A stretch of DNA of 53,209 nucleotides from Flavobacteriales bacterium (GCA_029242765.1 JAQWTJ010000021.1:1-53209), one strand, 5' to 3'; shown: positions 8,701 through 17,303, numbered from the stretch's first letter. Numbers and translations are program-made. Notes: a model not told the origin generated them from the letters alone.

Positions 8701-9531
8701 TTGAACGACGCCACACACCCGCCCATATTTTTCGCGAGCGACCTCCATTTGGGCGCGCCATCGGCTGCCCTTTCTCGGGATCGCGAGCGTCTCTTTGTCC
8801 GCTGGCTCGAAGAAGTCGCCAGCCTGGGGCGGGAAATCCACTTGGTGGGCGACAGCCTCGACTTTTGGTTCGAGTGGAAACACGTGGTGCCGCGCGGTCA
8901 TGTGCGCTTGTTCGGTGCAATCGCAGCGCTTGTGGACAGCGGAACACCTGTGCATTGGCATTTGGGAAACCACGACTTGTGGTCGTTCGGCTACCTCGAA
9001 CAAGAACTGGGCGTAACGCTGCACCGTGAACCGGTCGAACTGGAACTTTTTGGCGAGCGATGGCTCGTGGGGCACGGCGACGGTTTGGGCCCACACGACC
9101 GCAGGTACAAACGCCTCAAGCGCGTCTTCACAAACCCCTTGGCGCAATGGTCTTTTGCACGCCTGCACCCCAATCTGGCCTGCGCCCTAGCCCAGCGATG
9201 GAGCCGCTCAAGCCGAATCCACAACGCAGCACAAGACGGCTCATTCAACGGGATTGAAAACGAGTGGCTGTTCCAATATGTGCAAGACCAATTTTCAACC
9301 GGCGCACACGACGGCTACATCTTCGGCCACCGCCACCTGCCTTTGGATGTAAAACTACATGCCGACGGCTCGCATACGTTGATTCACCCGCCGTCCGATT
9401 CGCACCCTGCGCCGAAAGCACCAACGGCAGCCGTACAAAGCACGCGCTACATCAACACCGGCGAGTGGCTCCACCGCCCCAGCTACGTGCGATTCGGCCC
9501 AGAAGGCCCCGCACTGCTTCAGTACTCTTAA
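8701..9531 (+). CDS. lpxH: UDP-2,3-diacylglucosamine diphosphatase-like phosphoesterase
   Basis: Calcineurin-type metallophosphoesterase of the LpxH group, which cleaves UDP-2,3-diacylglucosamine to lipid X in lipid A synthesis. All metal-site motifs are present: SDLHLG (about residues 13-18), GDSLDFWFEW, GNHD, VGHGDGLG and FGHRHLP, then YINTGEW near the end. The open frame extends back into the TlpA-like gene, but that part is a shadow; the TTG at 8701 begins shortly before the first motif and gives 276 residues. The nearby lpxK supports the lipid A role. Its stop codon directly abuts the stop of the convergent gene at 9532. Confidence 0.85.
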   Translation: MNDATHPPIFFASDLHLGAPSAALSRDRERLFVRWLEEVASLGREIHLVGDSLDFWFEWKHVVPRGHVRLFGAIAALVDSGTPVHWHLGNHDLWSFGYLEQELGVTLHREPVELELFGERWLVGHGDGLGPHDRRYKRLKRVFTNPLAQWSFARLHPNLACALAQRWSRSSRIHNAAQDGSFNGIENEWLFQYVQDQFSTGAHDGYIFGHRHLPLDVKLHADGSHTLIHPPSDSHPAPKAPTAAVQSTRYINTGEWLHRPSYVRFGPEGPALLQYS

Positions 9532-12500
9532 TTACTGGATCACCAAGCGCGTGGCCTCGCGGCGCTCGCCTTCGGTCACCACCACGAGGTAAGTACCAGT
9601 GGGCAAGCTGGCCGTGCCCAATTGCACACGCTCCACGCCCGGCACCACCTCTGCGAGGCGGAAAACTTCACGGCCTTGAATGTCGAAAGCCACCACAGAT
9701 GGCACATTCCAACCTTTCATCTCCAGCCATGCATCCTGTCCCGAAACGGGGTTCGGGTACACCGTCAACGTCTTGGGAGCCTGCACCGCTTGGGTGATTT
9801 CTTCCGTGCTGAGGTAATTGTCCGAGCGGAAGATGCCACGGCCATGCGTACCAGCGTAGATCGCTCCTCCATTTGAAGGCTCCGACCACGTGGTGGCCGT
9901 GCGCCACTGCTGCTCCATGCTCATCACGGGCGCAGCAAAGTCGCCAGACTCCGCCACCATGCCCAAATTCTCCATCGTCCAGTTTTCGCCGCCGTCGGTG
10001 GTCTGCCATACGCCGTACTCCGTGCCCACCAAGATGGTCTGGCCCGTTGCATCGCCTGCATCAATTATTGCGTCGTACACAGGCATCTTCGAAAGCTCGT
10101 TGCTCGATGAGAACCAGAGGTTGTCCCAATCCGGATCGTCAGACAGTGCATTGAAGGTCTCCTGGACCTTGCCGCCGCTCACCGTGCCATAACCTCCAAC
10201 CGTGGCCACCACATGGTTTGCATCGTTGGGATCCACCGCAACGCCCGTCACCACCGTGCCCGCAGTGAGAATCGTGGTGCGCGAGATTTCTTCGGCCACA
10301 TCGCACGAGGTCTCGCCGTACAAATTGTCCAAACCGCTGTAGCGGTACAGCTTGCCATCCCAGCCGGAAACGAAAATGTGATTGCCCGCCTCGGGCTCGG
10401 GGCCAACGGCAAATTCTATCGACTTCGCTCCGCTCCCACCCGGGGCGCTGCCCAGATTAAACCAGCGCGGCTGCGCGTTGAAATTCAAAGCTCCGCGCGT
10501 CATCCACAAGCCTTGCGATCCGCTGAAACCGATGACCGTCATCGTCGTGTACGGGTCGTTAACCAAAAGCTGCTCGTGCACATCCATAGTCGTGTCAGCA
10601 CTGTACACCCACGACGTGTCGCAGACCACGACAACGGTCGTGTCCATCTCCACAATCGAGGTGTCGTTGTAGCAATCAAAGACCAAGTTCTCTTCCTGCG
10701 GGTCCAGCCACCAGTACTCGTTTTCTGTAATTGCCTCATCCGAAACAATTTCGGGGCGAATCAGCTCGTCCCAGTAGTGCAAAGGCGCATCAATCGTGTA
10801 ATCAAAGGGGAAATTCAAATTGGCAGTTTCCATATGAAAGGTGCTGTCCTCCACCGTCTCATCGTAAGGGTTCACCAAAATCACATACTGATCGCTCTGC
10901 GGGTCCTGAAAATTCTCGTAGAGATTCATGCAGGTGTAAAAGCCTCCGATTTCACCGTCATCATTCAATGAATTGATAATGCAGCCGTCGTAAAACTGTT
11001 GAGCAAACGAAAATTCCGAGTCCTCAGAAAGCAACCCGCGTCCCAGCGAACCGTTTTGAGAGGTCGCGAAATAGGCCAATCCATCGGCAGCTGTATTCTG
11101 TGATATAGCGCAGTCAAACCCGTCGCCGCCTTTTACGTCAATGGCGTCAAGGTTGTTGATGAAGAACCCGTTGGCCGGGATCAACAACGACCCGTTGTCC
11201 TGCGTTCCACCCAAAACAGCGGTGTGAGGGCCGTGGGCCATGCCATAAAACTGAGTCACGCGGTAGCCGCGGTTGCACTCGGTGTATGCGTCGCCATCGT
11301 CTGAGCGGTAAATGCCGCCATCTGTGGCGATGTACATCATGCCCGCCGGGGTGAACATAATTTCGTGGATGTCTGCGTGGACGTCAAAGTCGCCGCCCAA
11401 GAAATCATAGGCCACAGCAGCAGGTTCCGCCTGATAGTCCGGACCGCAGCGCCAGAGCTCAATGCCACCCACATAAGCGATATTGTCCGGACCGACCCCT
11501 AGAGCGAGGTCGTAAACTCCTTGGTTGCGGGGCAGCGGCGTCACACCCTCCACACCCGAAGGCCAGATGTTCGTCCACGTCACACCACCATTGCTTGAGT
11601 TGTACAAGCCTCCGAATCCGCCTCCACTAGTAGAAAACAGAGCAAATGCTGAATTTGTATCATCCTGTGAAATGGCCACCCGCGCACGGCCGATGCCCGA
11701 CTGAGGGAGTAAACCGTTGGAGGTGTTGCCCGAAACAAGCTCGAGGTTTTGAAAGTCCGACGTGCGGTAAACGCGGCCATTGCCTGCGGCCACAAGCATG
11801 TAACTGCCGTCCACAGCCATGTTCAAATCGGCCACCCAGTAGCTCCCCGGGAGATCCTCAGTGAAGACATCCTCGAAAAGCACTCCGTTTTCAAAATATC
11901 CCACACCCGCATCAGAGCCCCACCAAACGCGGCTGTTGTTGTTTGGATCGCCCACTAGAGCGTCGCAAGACGACCAAGTTCCGCCGCTGAACATACCGGG
12001 GTCGGTGTCCTCAATGATGTTCCAGCTCTCGCCATCAGTTGACCAATACACGCCGCGTCCACGGAAGCCTGAGCCGCCCGTGCCGCTGCCGCCATCAAAG
12101 TGCGAACCTGTGCCGACGTACAGGTCGCCGTTTTCTGCTACGCCGATCGAAGCAACCATGGCGTTGGAAAAGGATGAAACGCGCGTCCAGTTGTCGCCGC
12201 CGTTTTGTGACTTGTACAACCCGCCGCTCACGCCGCCCGTGTACAACAGGTTTTCCGTCACGGCAACGATAGCGCGTGTGCGGCCGCCAATATTATCGGG
12301 GCCCATGGCATTCCAGTACAGTGCTGCACTGCTGCGGTTGGTCTCTTGGGCCTCAGCGTGCTGGCGCGCGCGTTGCTCCAAGATGATCAATCCCGCTTCG
12401 TTGTGCTCCCCCGTTTCAATGTCCCCACGTAAAGCGAGCATCACGTCCTGCATGCCTTCTGCCGAAGGGGCTGCGTCCTGGCGAGGCGCGTAATCAGCGC

Positions 12501-12588
12501 TTTGCGCAACAGGAGCGGGCGTTGAGGTGAAGTAAAAAATGGCGAAGGCGCCAGCGATTAAGGCGGAATAGAGAAGTGGCTGCTTCAT
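9532..12588 (-). CDS. Secreted BNR/sortilin-like repeat protein with T9SS type A domain
   Basis: A 1018-residue exported protein. It has an N-terminal hydrophobic signal (about residues 5-22), then a beta-propeller-like region with Asp-box repeats such as SQNGGDNW, STDGESW, SSNGGVTW, RSDDGDAY and TTDGGENW, as in sortilin/Vps10 and glycosyl hydrolase-like propellers. The last 80 or so residues (from TVYPNPVSG to ATRLVIQ) form a type IX secretion system type A sorting domain, so the protein should cross the outer membrane and be released or attached to the surface. No catalytic residues were identified. The ATG at 12588 was preferred over one 27 codons upstream because it starts directly before the signal. 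Confidence 0.88.
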   Translation of the reverse strand: MKQPLLYSALIAGAFAIFYFTSTPAPVAQSADYAPRQDAAPSAEGMQDVMLALRGDIETGEHNEAGLIILEQRARQHAEAQETNRSSAALYWNAMGPDNIGGRTRAIVAVTENLLYTGGVSGGLYKSQNGGDNWTRVSSFSNAMVASIGVAENGDLYVGTGSHFDGGSGTGGSGFRGRGVYWSTDGESWNIIEDTDPGMFSGGTWSSCDALVGDPNNNSRVWWGSDAGVGYFENGVLFEDVFTEDLPGSYWVADLNMAVDGSYMLVAAGNGRVYRTSDFQNLELVSGNTSNGLLPQSGIGRARVAISQDDTNSAFALFSTSGGGFGGLYNSSNGGVTWTNIWPSGVEGVTPLPRNQGVYDLALGVGPDNIAYVGGIELWRCGPDYQAEPAAVAYDFLGGDFDVHADIHEIMFTPAGMMYIATDGGIYRSDDGDAYTECNRGYRVTQFYGMAHGPHTAVLGGTQDNGSLLIPANGFFINNLDAIDVKGGDGFDCAISQNTAADGLAYFATSQNGSLGRGLLSEDSEFSFAQQFYDGCIINSLNDDGEIGGFYTCMNLYENFQDPQSDQYVILVNPYDETVEDSTFHMETANLNFPFDYTIDAPLHYWDELIRPEIVSDEAITENEYWWLDPQEENLVFDCYNDTSIVEMDTTVVVVCDTSWVYSADTTMDVHEQLLVNDPYTTMTVIGFSGSQGLWMTRGALNFNAQPRWFNLGSAPGGSGAKSIEFAVGPEPEAGNHIFVSGWDGKLYRYSGLDNLYGETSCDVAEEISRTTILTAGTVVTGVAVDPNDANHVVATVGGYGTVSGGKVQETFNALSDDPDWDNLWFSSSNELSKMPVYDAIIDAGDATGQTILVGTEYGVWQTTDGGENWTMENLGMVAESGDFAAPVMSMEQQWRTATTWSEPSNGGAIYAGTHGRGIFRSDNYLSTEEITQAVQAPKTLTVYPNPVSGQDAWLEMKGWNVPSVVAFDIQGREVFRLAEVVPGVERVQLGTASLPTGTYLVVVTEGERREATRLVIQ

Positions 12589-12703
12589 GTCGAATCGTTT
12601 TCCCGATACTTTAACGGGCCGGAAAAATAGTGCAGGATGACCTATTAATGGCCCTTCGAGCAGCTTCAAATCGCAAGATCAGCGCTCTGCGACGATCGCC
12701 CGC

Positions 12704-13579
12704 TTAATTTACGTGACGCTCAGCGTGGTATGAGGAACGCACCAAAGGCGAGCTCTCGACAAAAAGGAAGCCTTTTTCCTTTGCCGCTGCACCCAAAGAA
12801 TCGAAGGTGTCAGGGTGGACGAATTCTGCGACGGCCAGGTGCTCGGTGGTCGGCCGCAGATATTGGCCTAAAGTCAAAACATCACAGCCCACAGACCGCA
12901 AATCGTCCATCGCCTCGAGCACTTCTTCGTGGGTCTCTCCCAAGCCGAGCATGAGGCCGCTCTTGGTGCGCATACCGGCCTGCTTCAAGCGGCGCAACAC
13001 CTCCAAGCTGCGGTCGTAGCGCGCTTGGATGCGGACCGACTTGGTCAACCGCCGGACCGTCTCCAGGTTGTGGCTCACCACCTCGGGCGCCTCATCGATA
13101 ACGCGCTGCAAATTCTCCCAATTCCCAGCGAAGTCTGGGATCAGTGTTTCCATCGTGGTGCCAGGCGACTGGGCACGGATTGCACGGATGGTTTGGGCCC
13201 AGATTTCAGAGCCGCCGTCTTTAAGATCGTCGCGATCCACCGAAGTGATAACCGCGTGCTTCACCTTCATGACCTTGATGCTATGGGCCACCCGTCCCGG
13301 CTCATAGACGTCGACCTCTTCGGGGCGCCCCGTGCTCACGTTACAAAAACCGCAAGACCGCGTGCACACATTGCCCAAAATCATGAAAGTCGCCGTCCCT
13401 TCACCCCAGCATTCGCCCATGTTCGGGCAGTTGCCGCTCTCGCAGATCGTGTGGAGTTTGTGTTCACTGACCAATTCACGCACCTCGCGGTAGGCCTTGC
13501 CAGTGGGTAATTTTACGCGCAGCCAAGCCGGCTTAGGGACTCGCTTTTTTGCAGACGGGTTGGTGGTTTGAATTGGCAT
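12704..13579 (-). CDS. lipA: Lipoyl synthase
   Basis: Radical SAM enzyme that inserts two sulfur atoms into protein-bound octanoyl groups to make lipoyl cofactors for pyruvate and 2-oxoglutarate dehydrogenases and the glycine cleavage system. Both iron-sulfur cluster motifs are intact: Cys46, Cys51 and Cys57 for the auxiliary cluster, and Cys72, Cys76 and Cys79 (CTRSCGFC) for the radical SAM cluster. The C-terminal RSSYHAE supplies the serine ligand typical of LipA. The length of 291 residues is normal. The gene follows the barrel-like gene at 13599 by 19 bases on the same strand. Confidence 0.97.
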   Translation of the reverse strand: MPIQTTNPSAKKRVPKPAWLRVKLPTGKAYREVRELVSEHKLHTICESGNCPNMGECWGEGTATFMILGNVCTRSCGFCNVSTGRPEEVDVYEPGRVAHSIKVMKVKHAVITSVDRDDLKDGGSEIWAQTIRAIRAQSPGTTMETLIPDFAGNWENLQRVIDEAPEVVSHNLETVRRLTKSVRIQARYDRSLEVLRRLKQAGMRTKSGLMLGLGETHEEVLEAMDDLRSVGCDVLTLGQYLRPTTEHLAVAEFVHPDTFDSLGAAAKEKGFLFVESSPLVRSSYHAERHVN

Positions 13580-13598
13580 TCTTAATCGGAGGAAAATT

Positions 13599-14378
13599 TT
13601 ATCTCAGCTCACGCTGACGACCCATATTCCAGTTTGCAAATAACGTGAAGAAAATGTGAGAATTCTGATCAAATCGTTCCGCCATAATCGGGGCAGCGAC
13701 AGGGTAAAAATCCAGCGTGGCTCCAACCGACAACATCCGCACCACATCGCGCTCACTGCCGTACTCGAAGTCAATCGCACATCGGGCAAAAGCACCCGGA
13801 TTCACTGTCAACTCGAGCAGTCCATTGAGCGACGAGGAGCGGCCATAAATATCCTCAATCCCGTGCTCATCAGGATCGTATCGCTCGGTCACCACATAAT
13901 CGTACGGGATGCCCGGATAGCCAATTTCCAAATAGACCGGTTTGACCAAGCCGACCACAGGGCCCGCTGACCAATGCCAGCCCAGGGCCACGGCCCCGTT
14001 GCGAAACTTGCGCGTTGAAATGTGGCGCGTCCCCAATCCGATGCGCACCGCATAAAATGCGTTCACCTTCCCGTACACATAACTACGCCCCTGGTCATAC
14101 ACGGGGTTGTAGCTCCTGATTTCCTTCTCGTGCTTGACGCTGACCACATCGAGCAAAACGGTGCGGATTTTCCGCGCCCCTGAGTATTTCCCATATTGAA
14201 GATTGGCCCCCATCCCCCGTGTGTGCAGGGTCAATCCGCCTTCAATTCGATGCGAGAAGAGCATCTCCGGTGCCAATTCTTGCGCACTCAAGCCCAAGCC
14301 GCTTTCAAAGGCGCAAGCCAGAGGCATCAACAAGGCGATGAAGAATTGAGCTGAAAGAAATGTTGAGCGCTTGAACAT
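13599..14378 (-). CDS. Predicted outer-membrane beta-barrel protein
   Basis: I do not recognise a named family beyond a resemblance to conserved Bacteroidota proteins of unknown role. The 259 residues begin with a signal peptide ([23 protein letters not shown]), followed by alternating polar and hydrophobic strands (for example [44 protein letters not shown]) ending in an aromatic strand ([12 protein letters not shown]), all of which suggest a small barrel. The start at 14378 was preferred because the 23 codons upstream would put unlikely residues before the signal. It is divergent from the OsmC gene with only 18 bases between start codons and runs into lipA. Confidence 0.65.
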   Translation of the reverse strand: MFKRSTFLSAQFFIALLMPLACAFESGLGLSAQELAPEMLFSHRIEGGLTLHTRGMGANLQYGKYSGARKIRTVLLDVVSVKHEKEIRSYNPVYDQGRSYVYGKVNAFYAVRIGLGTRHISTRKFRNGAVALGWHWSAGPVVGLVKPVYLEIGYPGIPYDYVVTERYDPDEHGIEDIYGRSSSLNGLLELTVNPGAFARCAIDFEYGSERDVVRMLSVGATLDFYPVAAPIMAERFDQNSHIFFTLFANWNMGRQRELR

Positions 14379-14396
14379 CCCTGCGAAATTAGCGCC

Positions 14397-14843
14397 ATGG
14401 AATACATCCTCGACTGGCCTGAGCCACTTCGTACACGGGCAGTGCACGGCGGCAACGGAATCGCACTATTGACGGACGCACCGGTTGACAATTGCGGACG
14501 GGGCGAGCACTACTCTCCCACTGATTTGACGGCCGTCTCCCTGGCGAGCTGCATCATGACGATTATCGGCCTTCGAGCGGCCGATCGCGGCATCGACATT
14601 GCGGGCATGCGCTGTCAATCAGAGAAGAAAATGAGCGCCCAACCCCGAAGGATTGGACGCATCAATGTTGATTTGAAAATCGACCTCGGTGCTGCTGGAG
14701 GCTCCGTGGCCGCAGAAGATCTTGATTTCCTTCGCGAAAAAGGCCGGGCATGCCCTGTGGCGCTCTCGCTCCACCAGGACATCGACCAACGCGTATCGAT
14801 CAAGTTTTACTCCGGCAAGTCTTCACTTGAATCGGAATCGTGA
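14397..14843 (+). CDS. OsmC family protein
   Basis: A 148-residue cytoplasmic protein of the OsmC/YhfA superfamily, whose members reduce organic hydroperoxides through two redox cysteines. Both are present: Cys52 in ASCIMTIIGLRA after the SPTDL motif, and Cys119 in RACPVALSL. The basic MSAQPRRIGRI segment lies between them, as in the family. The sequence is closest to the YhfA-like branch, whose substrates are less certain. The 3' end overlaps, on the opposite strand, the end of the small lipoprotein gene at 14807. Confidence 0.88.
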   Translation: MEYILDWPEPLRTRAVHGGNGIALLTDAPVDNCGRGEHYSPTDLTAVSLASCIMTIIGLRAADRGIDIAGMRCQSEKKMSAQPRRIGRINVDLKIDLGAAGGSVAAEDLDFLREKGRACPVALSLHQDIDQRVSIKFYSGKSSLESES

Positions 14844-14974
14844 GAAGGTTGAACTTCGCACTCAACCGCCACGTCGGCAGCATTGTACGCATCACAATAC
14901 GGGTATGAAACCGCACAAGAGGAAAGGCCCAGGGCCAGGATTACGGCAAAAGCCGCTTGAATTTGCTTGTTCAT
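14807..14974 (-). CDS. Small lipoprotein, 55 residues
   Basis: A short reading frame that translates to a convincing lipoprotein. MNKQIQAAF leads into a hydrophobic stretch (AVILALGL) and the lipobox LSSC with Cys20, followed by a Tyr/Pro-containing segment and an acidic end rich in Ser, Asp and Glu; two further cysteines lie at residues 27 and 39. Function unknown. Its last 37 bases overlap the 3' end of the OsmC gene on the other strand, and its ATG is three bases from the likely ATG of the divergent GWxTD gene. The lipoprotein signal is the main evidence that it is real. Confidence 0.65.
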   Translation of the reverse strand: MNKQIQAAFAVILALGLSSCAVSYPYCDAYNAADVAVECEVQPSHDSDSSEDLPE

Positions 14975-14977
14975 GAT

Positions 14978-16360
14978 ATGAGGATGATGGGTGAACAGGG
15001 TCTCTTTACGTGGCGACTTGAGAAAGGTTTCGTCTGGGCGGTTATGCTGGCGCTAACGGCTCTGGCCGGTTGCAGCGGAAGCATACGGGTTCTTGAACAG
15101 GCCGAGCGCCGGCCGTACGATTGGGAGAGCCATGCGATGCATCCGCAGGCGGTTTGGCATCAGTTTCAAAAAGACAGTTTGCGCCTTTTTGTGGAATTGC
15201 CTTTGGCCGAGTTGCTCTTTACACGGAACGATGCGACCGAGCCGTTTCGTTACTCCGCGCGGGTGGAAGTGGCGCTGCAACCGCGGCTGGCCGACGGCCG
15301 TTTTGCGGGGACGCCTCGGTATTCTTCGTGGGACTTGACGGACACGGCCGCGACAGATCAGTCGGAGGTGCGGGTGCATTTCGACGTGGCCTTGGACGGT
15401 GGGGATGATCCGGTCCATTTTTGGTCGGCCACTTGGGTTTTGACCGACCTGCACCGCGATGTGCAGACCGGCGGCGAAGAGATCGTGACAAGCGCCCCCG
15501 GATCGCGTTCGCACGCTGTGCTCGCCGTAAACCCCGAGACCGGCCAGCCTTTGTACGGCAAAAGTGCCGTGACGGGGTCCATTGTGCGGATGCTCGTGCC
15601 CGAGGGCGGCCGTTGGGAGCTGTCGTTTTTGGATCCCGAATTGAAATTGCCAGCTCCTCCCTATGTGCGTCGAAAAACGAACAGTCCAGTATTTTCTGAC
15701 TCGCTTGGGGTGGCCATTGAAATCACGCGAGCGGTTAGCGAGGCCGCTCCAGAGGCAGGTCCTGCATTTTTAATTTCAGGGGCGAACTACTCCGATTGGG
15801 CCTACTTGCAGTGGAACGTAGCGGCCGGACCGCAGCGCGCGATGGACAATACAAGTGGAATGCGCGAAGTGTTGGTGGGCCGGGCTGCGCATTTTCCAGA
15901 AGTGCGCGATGTGGACGAGATGATCGCCACGGCTCGCTACATCGCTACCCGAAAGGAATTCAACGTGTTGGACAAAGCGGCGCATCCGAAATTGGCCCTC
16001 GATGAATTTTGGCTCGCCTGCGACTCCGACCTCGACGACGCACGGGCGTTGATTCGCACCTACTACCGCCGTGTGCACGAAGCCAACGCCTATTTTTCCG
16101 GCCTGCGCGACGGATGGATGACTGACCGCGGCTTGGTTCACATCCTATTCGGTCCGCCGGGCCGCGTGCGCAGGAGCCGTGACATGGAAACGTGGATATA
16201 CGGGGATGAAACGAATGTGAATGCTATCATTTTTCAATTTCGGAGCCGCGATCGAGGCGACGCCTTCAATGTGTTTGAACTCGACCGAAGTGTAGCCTAT
16301 AGGGCGCCTTGGGATGCAAGGGTGAAGAATTGGCGCAATGGAAGAATTTCAACAGATTGA
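14978..16360 (+). CDS. GWxTD domain lipoprotein
   Basis: A 460-residue predicted lipoprotein (hydrophobic segment ending LAGC, about residue 32). It carries the GWxTD motif late in the protein (RDGWMTDRG, then VHILFGPPGRV), which names a domain found in Bacteroidota and Acidobacteriota with no proven function. The middle part looks like a series of beta strands, compatible with Ig-like domains. Several ATGs (14978, 14984, 14987) could start the protein; the first was used. It precedes the rRNA methyltransferase gene by 15 bases on the same strand. Confidence 0.82.
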   Translation: MRMMGEQGLFTWRLEKGFVWAVMLALTALAGCSGSIRVLEQAERRPYDWESHAMHPQAVWHQFQKDSLRLFVELPLAELLFTRNDATEPFRYSARVEVALQPRLADGRFAGTPRYSSWDLTDTAATDQSEVRVHFDVALDGGDDPVHFWSATWVLTDLHRDVQTGGEEIVTSAPGSRSHAVLAVNPETGQPLYGKSAVTGSIVRMLVPEGGRWELSFLDPELKLPAPPYVRRKTNSPVFSDSLGVAIEITRAVSEAAPEAGPAFLISGANYSDWAYLQWNVAAGPQRAMDNTSGMREVLVGRAAHFPEVRDVDEMIATARYIATRKEFNVLDKAAHPKLALDEFWLACDSDLDDARALIRTYYRRVHEANAYFSGLRDGWMTDRGLVHILFGPPGRVRRSRDMETWIYGDETNVNAIIFQFRSRDRGDAFNVFELDRSVAYRAPWDARVKNWRNGRISTD

Positions 16361-16375
16361 CTTGAGAAGAACGAC

Positions 16376-17158
16376 ATGAGAAGAAAGGACAACGACCTGA
16401 TTATCGGGTGGCACCCGGTGCAAGAAGCGCTCGATTCGGGCAAGGAATTGACGCGCGTTCTGGTGCTTCGGAGGGGACGTGATGGAGGACGCGATGGAGG
16501 ACGCGATGGTGGTCGTGATGGTGACGAACACCGCTCGTCAGAGCTGCTAAAGCAACTTCACGCCTTGAAAATCCCGGTACAGAAAGTGCCTCGGGAAAAA
16601 CTCGACCGCGTGACGGGACGCAACCACCAGGGCATCATCGCCTTCGCCTCCCCCATCGAGTATGTACCGTTGGAAGAGATGGTCGCCGGCACGTATGAAC
16701 GCGGGGAGTCGCCTGTACTGGTGGCGTTGGACGGCGTAACGGACGTGGGCAATCTAGGGGCCATCGCCCGCTCGGCTGAGTGCTTCGGCGCGACAGGACT
16801 GATTGTTCAAACTTCGGGTGGGGCGCCGGTCAATGCCGATGCGGTGCGTTCTTCATCGGGCGCCTTACTGCGCATACCTGTGGCCCGTGTACCTGACTTG
16901 AAGCGCGCCTTGAAATTCTTGGGCGAAAGCGGTCTGAATCTGGTGGCACTCACCGAAAAAAGTGAAAAGGACTTGGCTGATTGCCAGCTAAGCGCTCCTT
17001 GCTGCATTGTGGCGGGAAGCGAGCACACGGGAATCAGCCATGAAGTCTGGAACGTGTGCCATGTCCACGCCCGCATCCCCATGACGGGCCAAACCGGCTC
17101 GCTCAACGTGGGGGTGGCCACAGGTATCGCCCTGTACACGCGCCAGCTGAAAAGCTAA
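16376..17158 (+). CDS. rlmB: RlmB/TrmH-type 23S rRNA 2'-O-methyltransferase
   Basis: SPOUT-class methyltransferase expected to methylate the 2'-O of a guanosine (G2251 in E. coli 23S rRNA) using S-adenosylmethionine. The family motifs are clear: NHQGI at the end of the substrate-binding domain, DGVTDVGNLGAIARSAECFGA, the AGSEHTGIS loop, and IPMTGQTGSLNVGVATGIALY forming the knot. A tandem insert of Arg-Asp-Gly-Gly units (about residues 33-50) sits in the N-terminal RNA-binding domain, where relatives have a short loop. Other TrmH-family targets are possible, so the exact nucleotide is inferred. Confidence 0.88.
   Translation: MRRKDNDLIIGWHPVQEALDSGKELTRVLVLRRGRDGGRDGGRDGGRDGDEHRSSELLKQLHALKIPVQKVPREKLDRVTGRNHQGIIAFASPIEYVPLEEMVAGTYERGESPVLVALDGVTDVGNLGAIARSAECFGATGLIVQTSGGAPVNADAVRSSSGALLRIPVARVPDLKRALKFLGESGLNLVALTEKSEKDLADCQLSAPCCIVAGSEHTGISHEVWNVCHVHARIPMTGQTGSLNVGVATGIALYTRQLKS
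16469..16520 (+). repeat. 12-nt tandem repeat encoding GRDG units in rlmB
   Basis: About four copies of GGNCGNGATGGN lie in frame, encoding Gly-Arg-Asp-Gly. The unit is a multiple of three, so copy-number change would not break the frame. Confidence 0.85.
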
Positions 17159-17185
17159 GCGGAACCGAGGCCTGTGTGCTGAGGC

Positions 17186-17217
17186 TCGTCCGTATATGCC
17201 ATGCATATTACCGACGA
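17186..17217 (+). terminator. Hairpin downstream of rlmB
   Basis: Two arms of 14-15 bases (TCGTCCGTATATGC and its near-complement ending CCGACGA) pair around a CAT loop with one mismatch and one bulge. It begins 28 bases after the rlmB stop. The only T-run (TTTT) is about ten bases downstream, so it may be a weak terminator or an RNA-processing or protein-binding site. Confidence 0.35.
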
Positions 17218-17270
17218 ATGCCAGCATTTTCCCTCTGTATGTCGTCGAATCTTCGATAAAGTCAGATTTA

Positions 17271-17303
17271 TTGGTCGAATATTATAATAGTTTCGTATAT
17301 TCG
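17271..17303 (+). promoter_or_regulatory. Putative promoter within an inverted repeat
   Basis: TTGG at 17271 and TAGTTTCG at 17288 have the spacing of a Bacteroidota promoter (TTG about 17-20 bases before TAnnTTTG, one mismatch here). The arms CGAATAT (17276-17282) and ATATTCG (17297-17303) form a perfect 7-base inverted repeat flanking the -7-like box, as an operator for a dimeric regulator might. It is upstream of the type IX cargo operon. Confidence 0.35.

Noticed and set aside
10213-10971. 252-residue plus-strand frame opposite the Asp-box propeller gene
   Set aside because: Antisense shadow without motifs.
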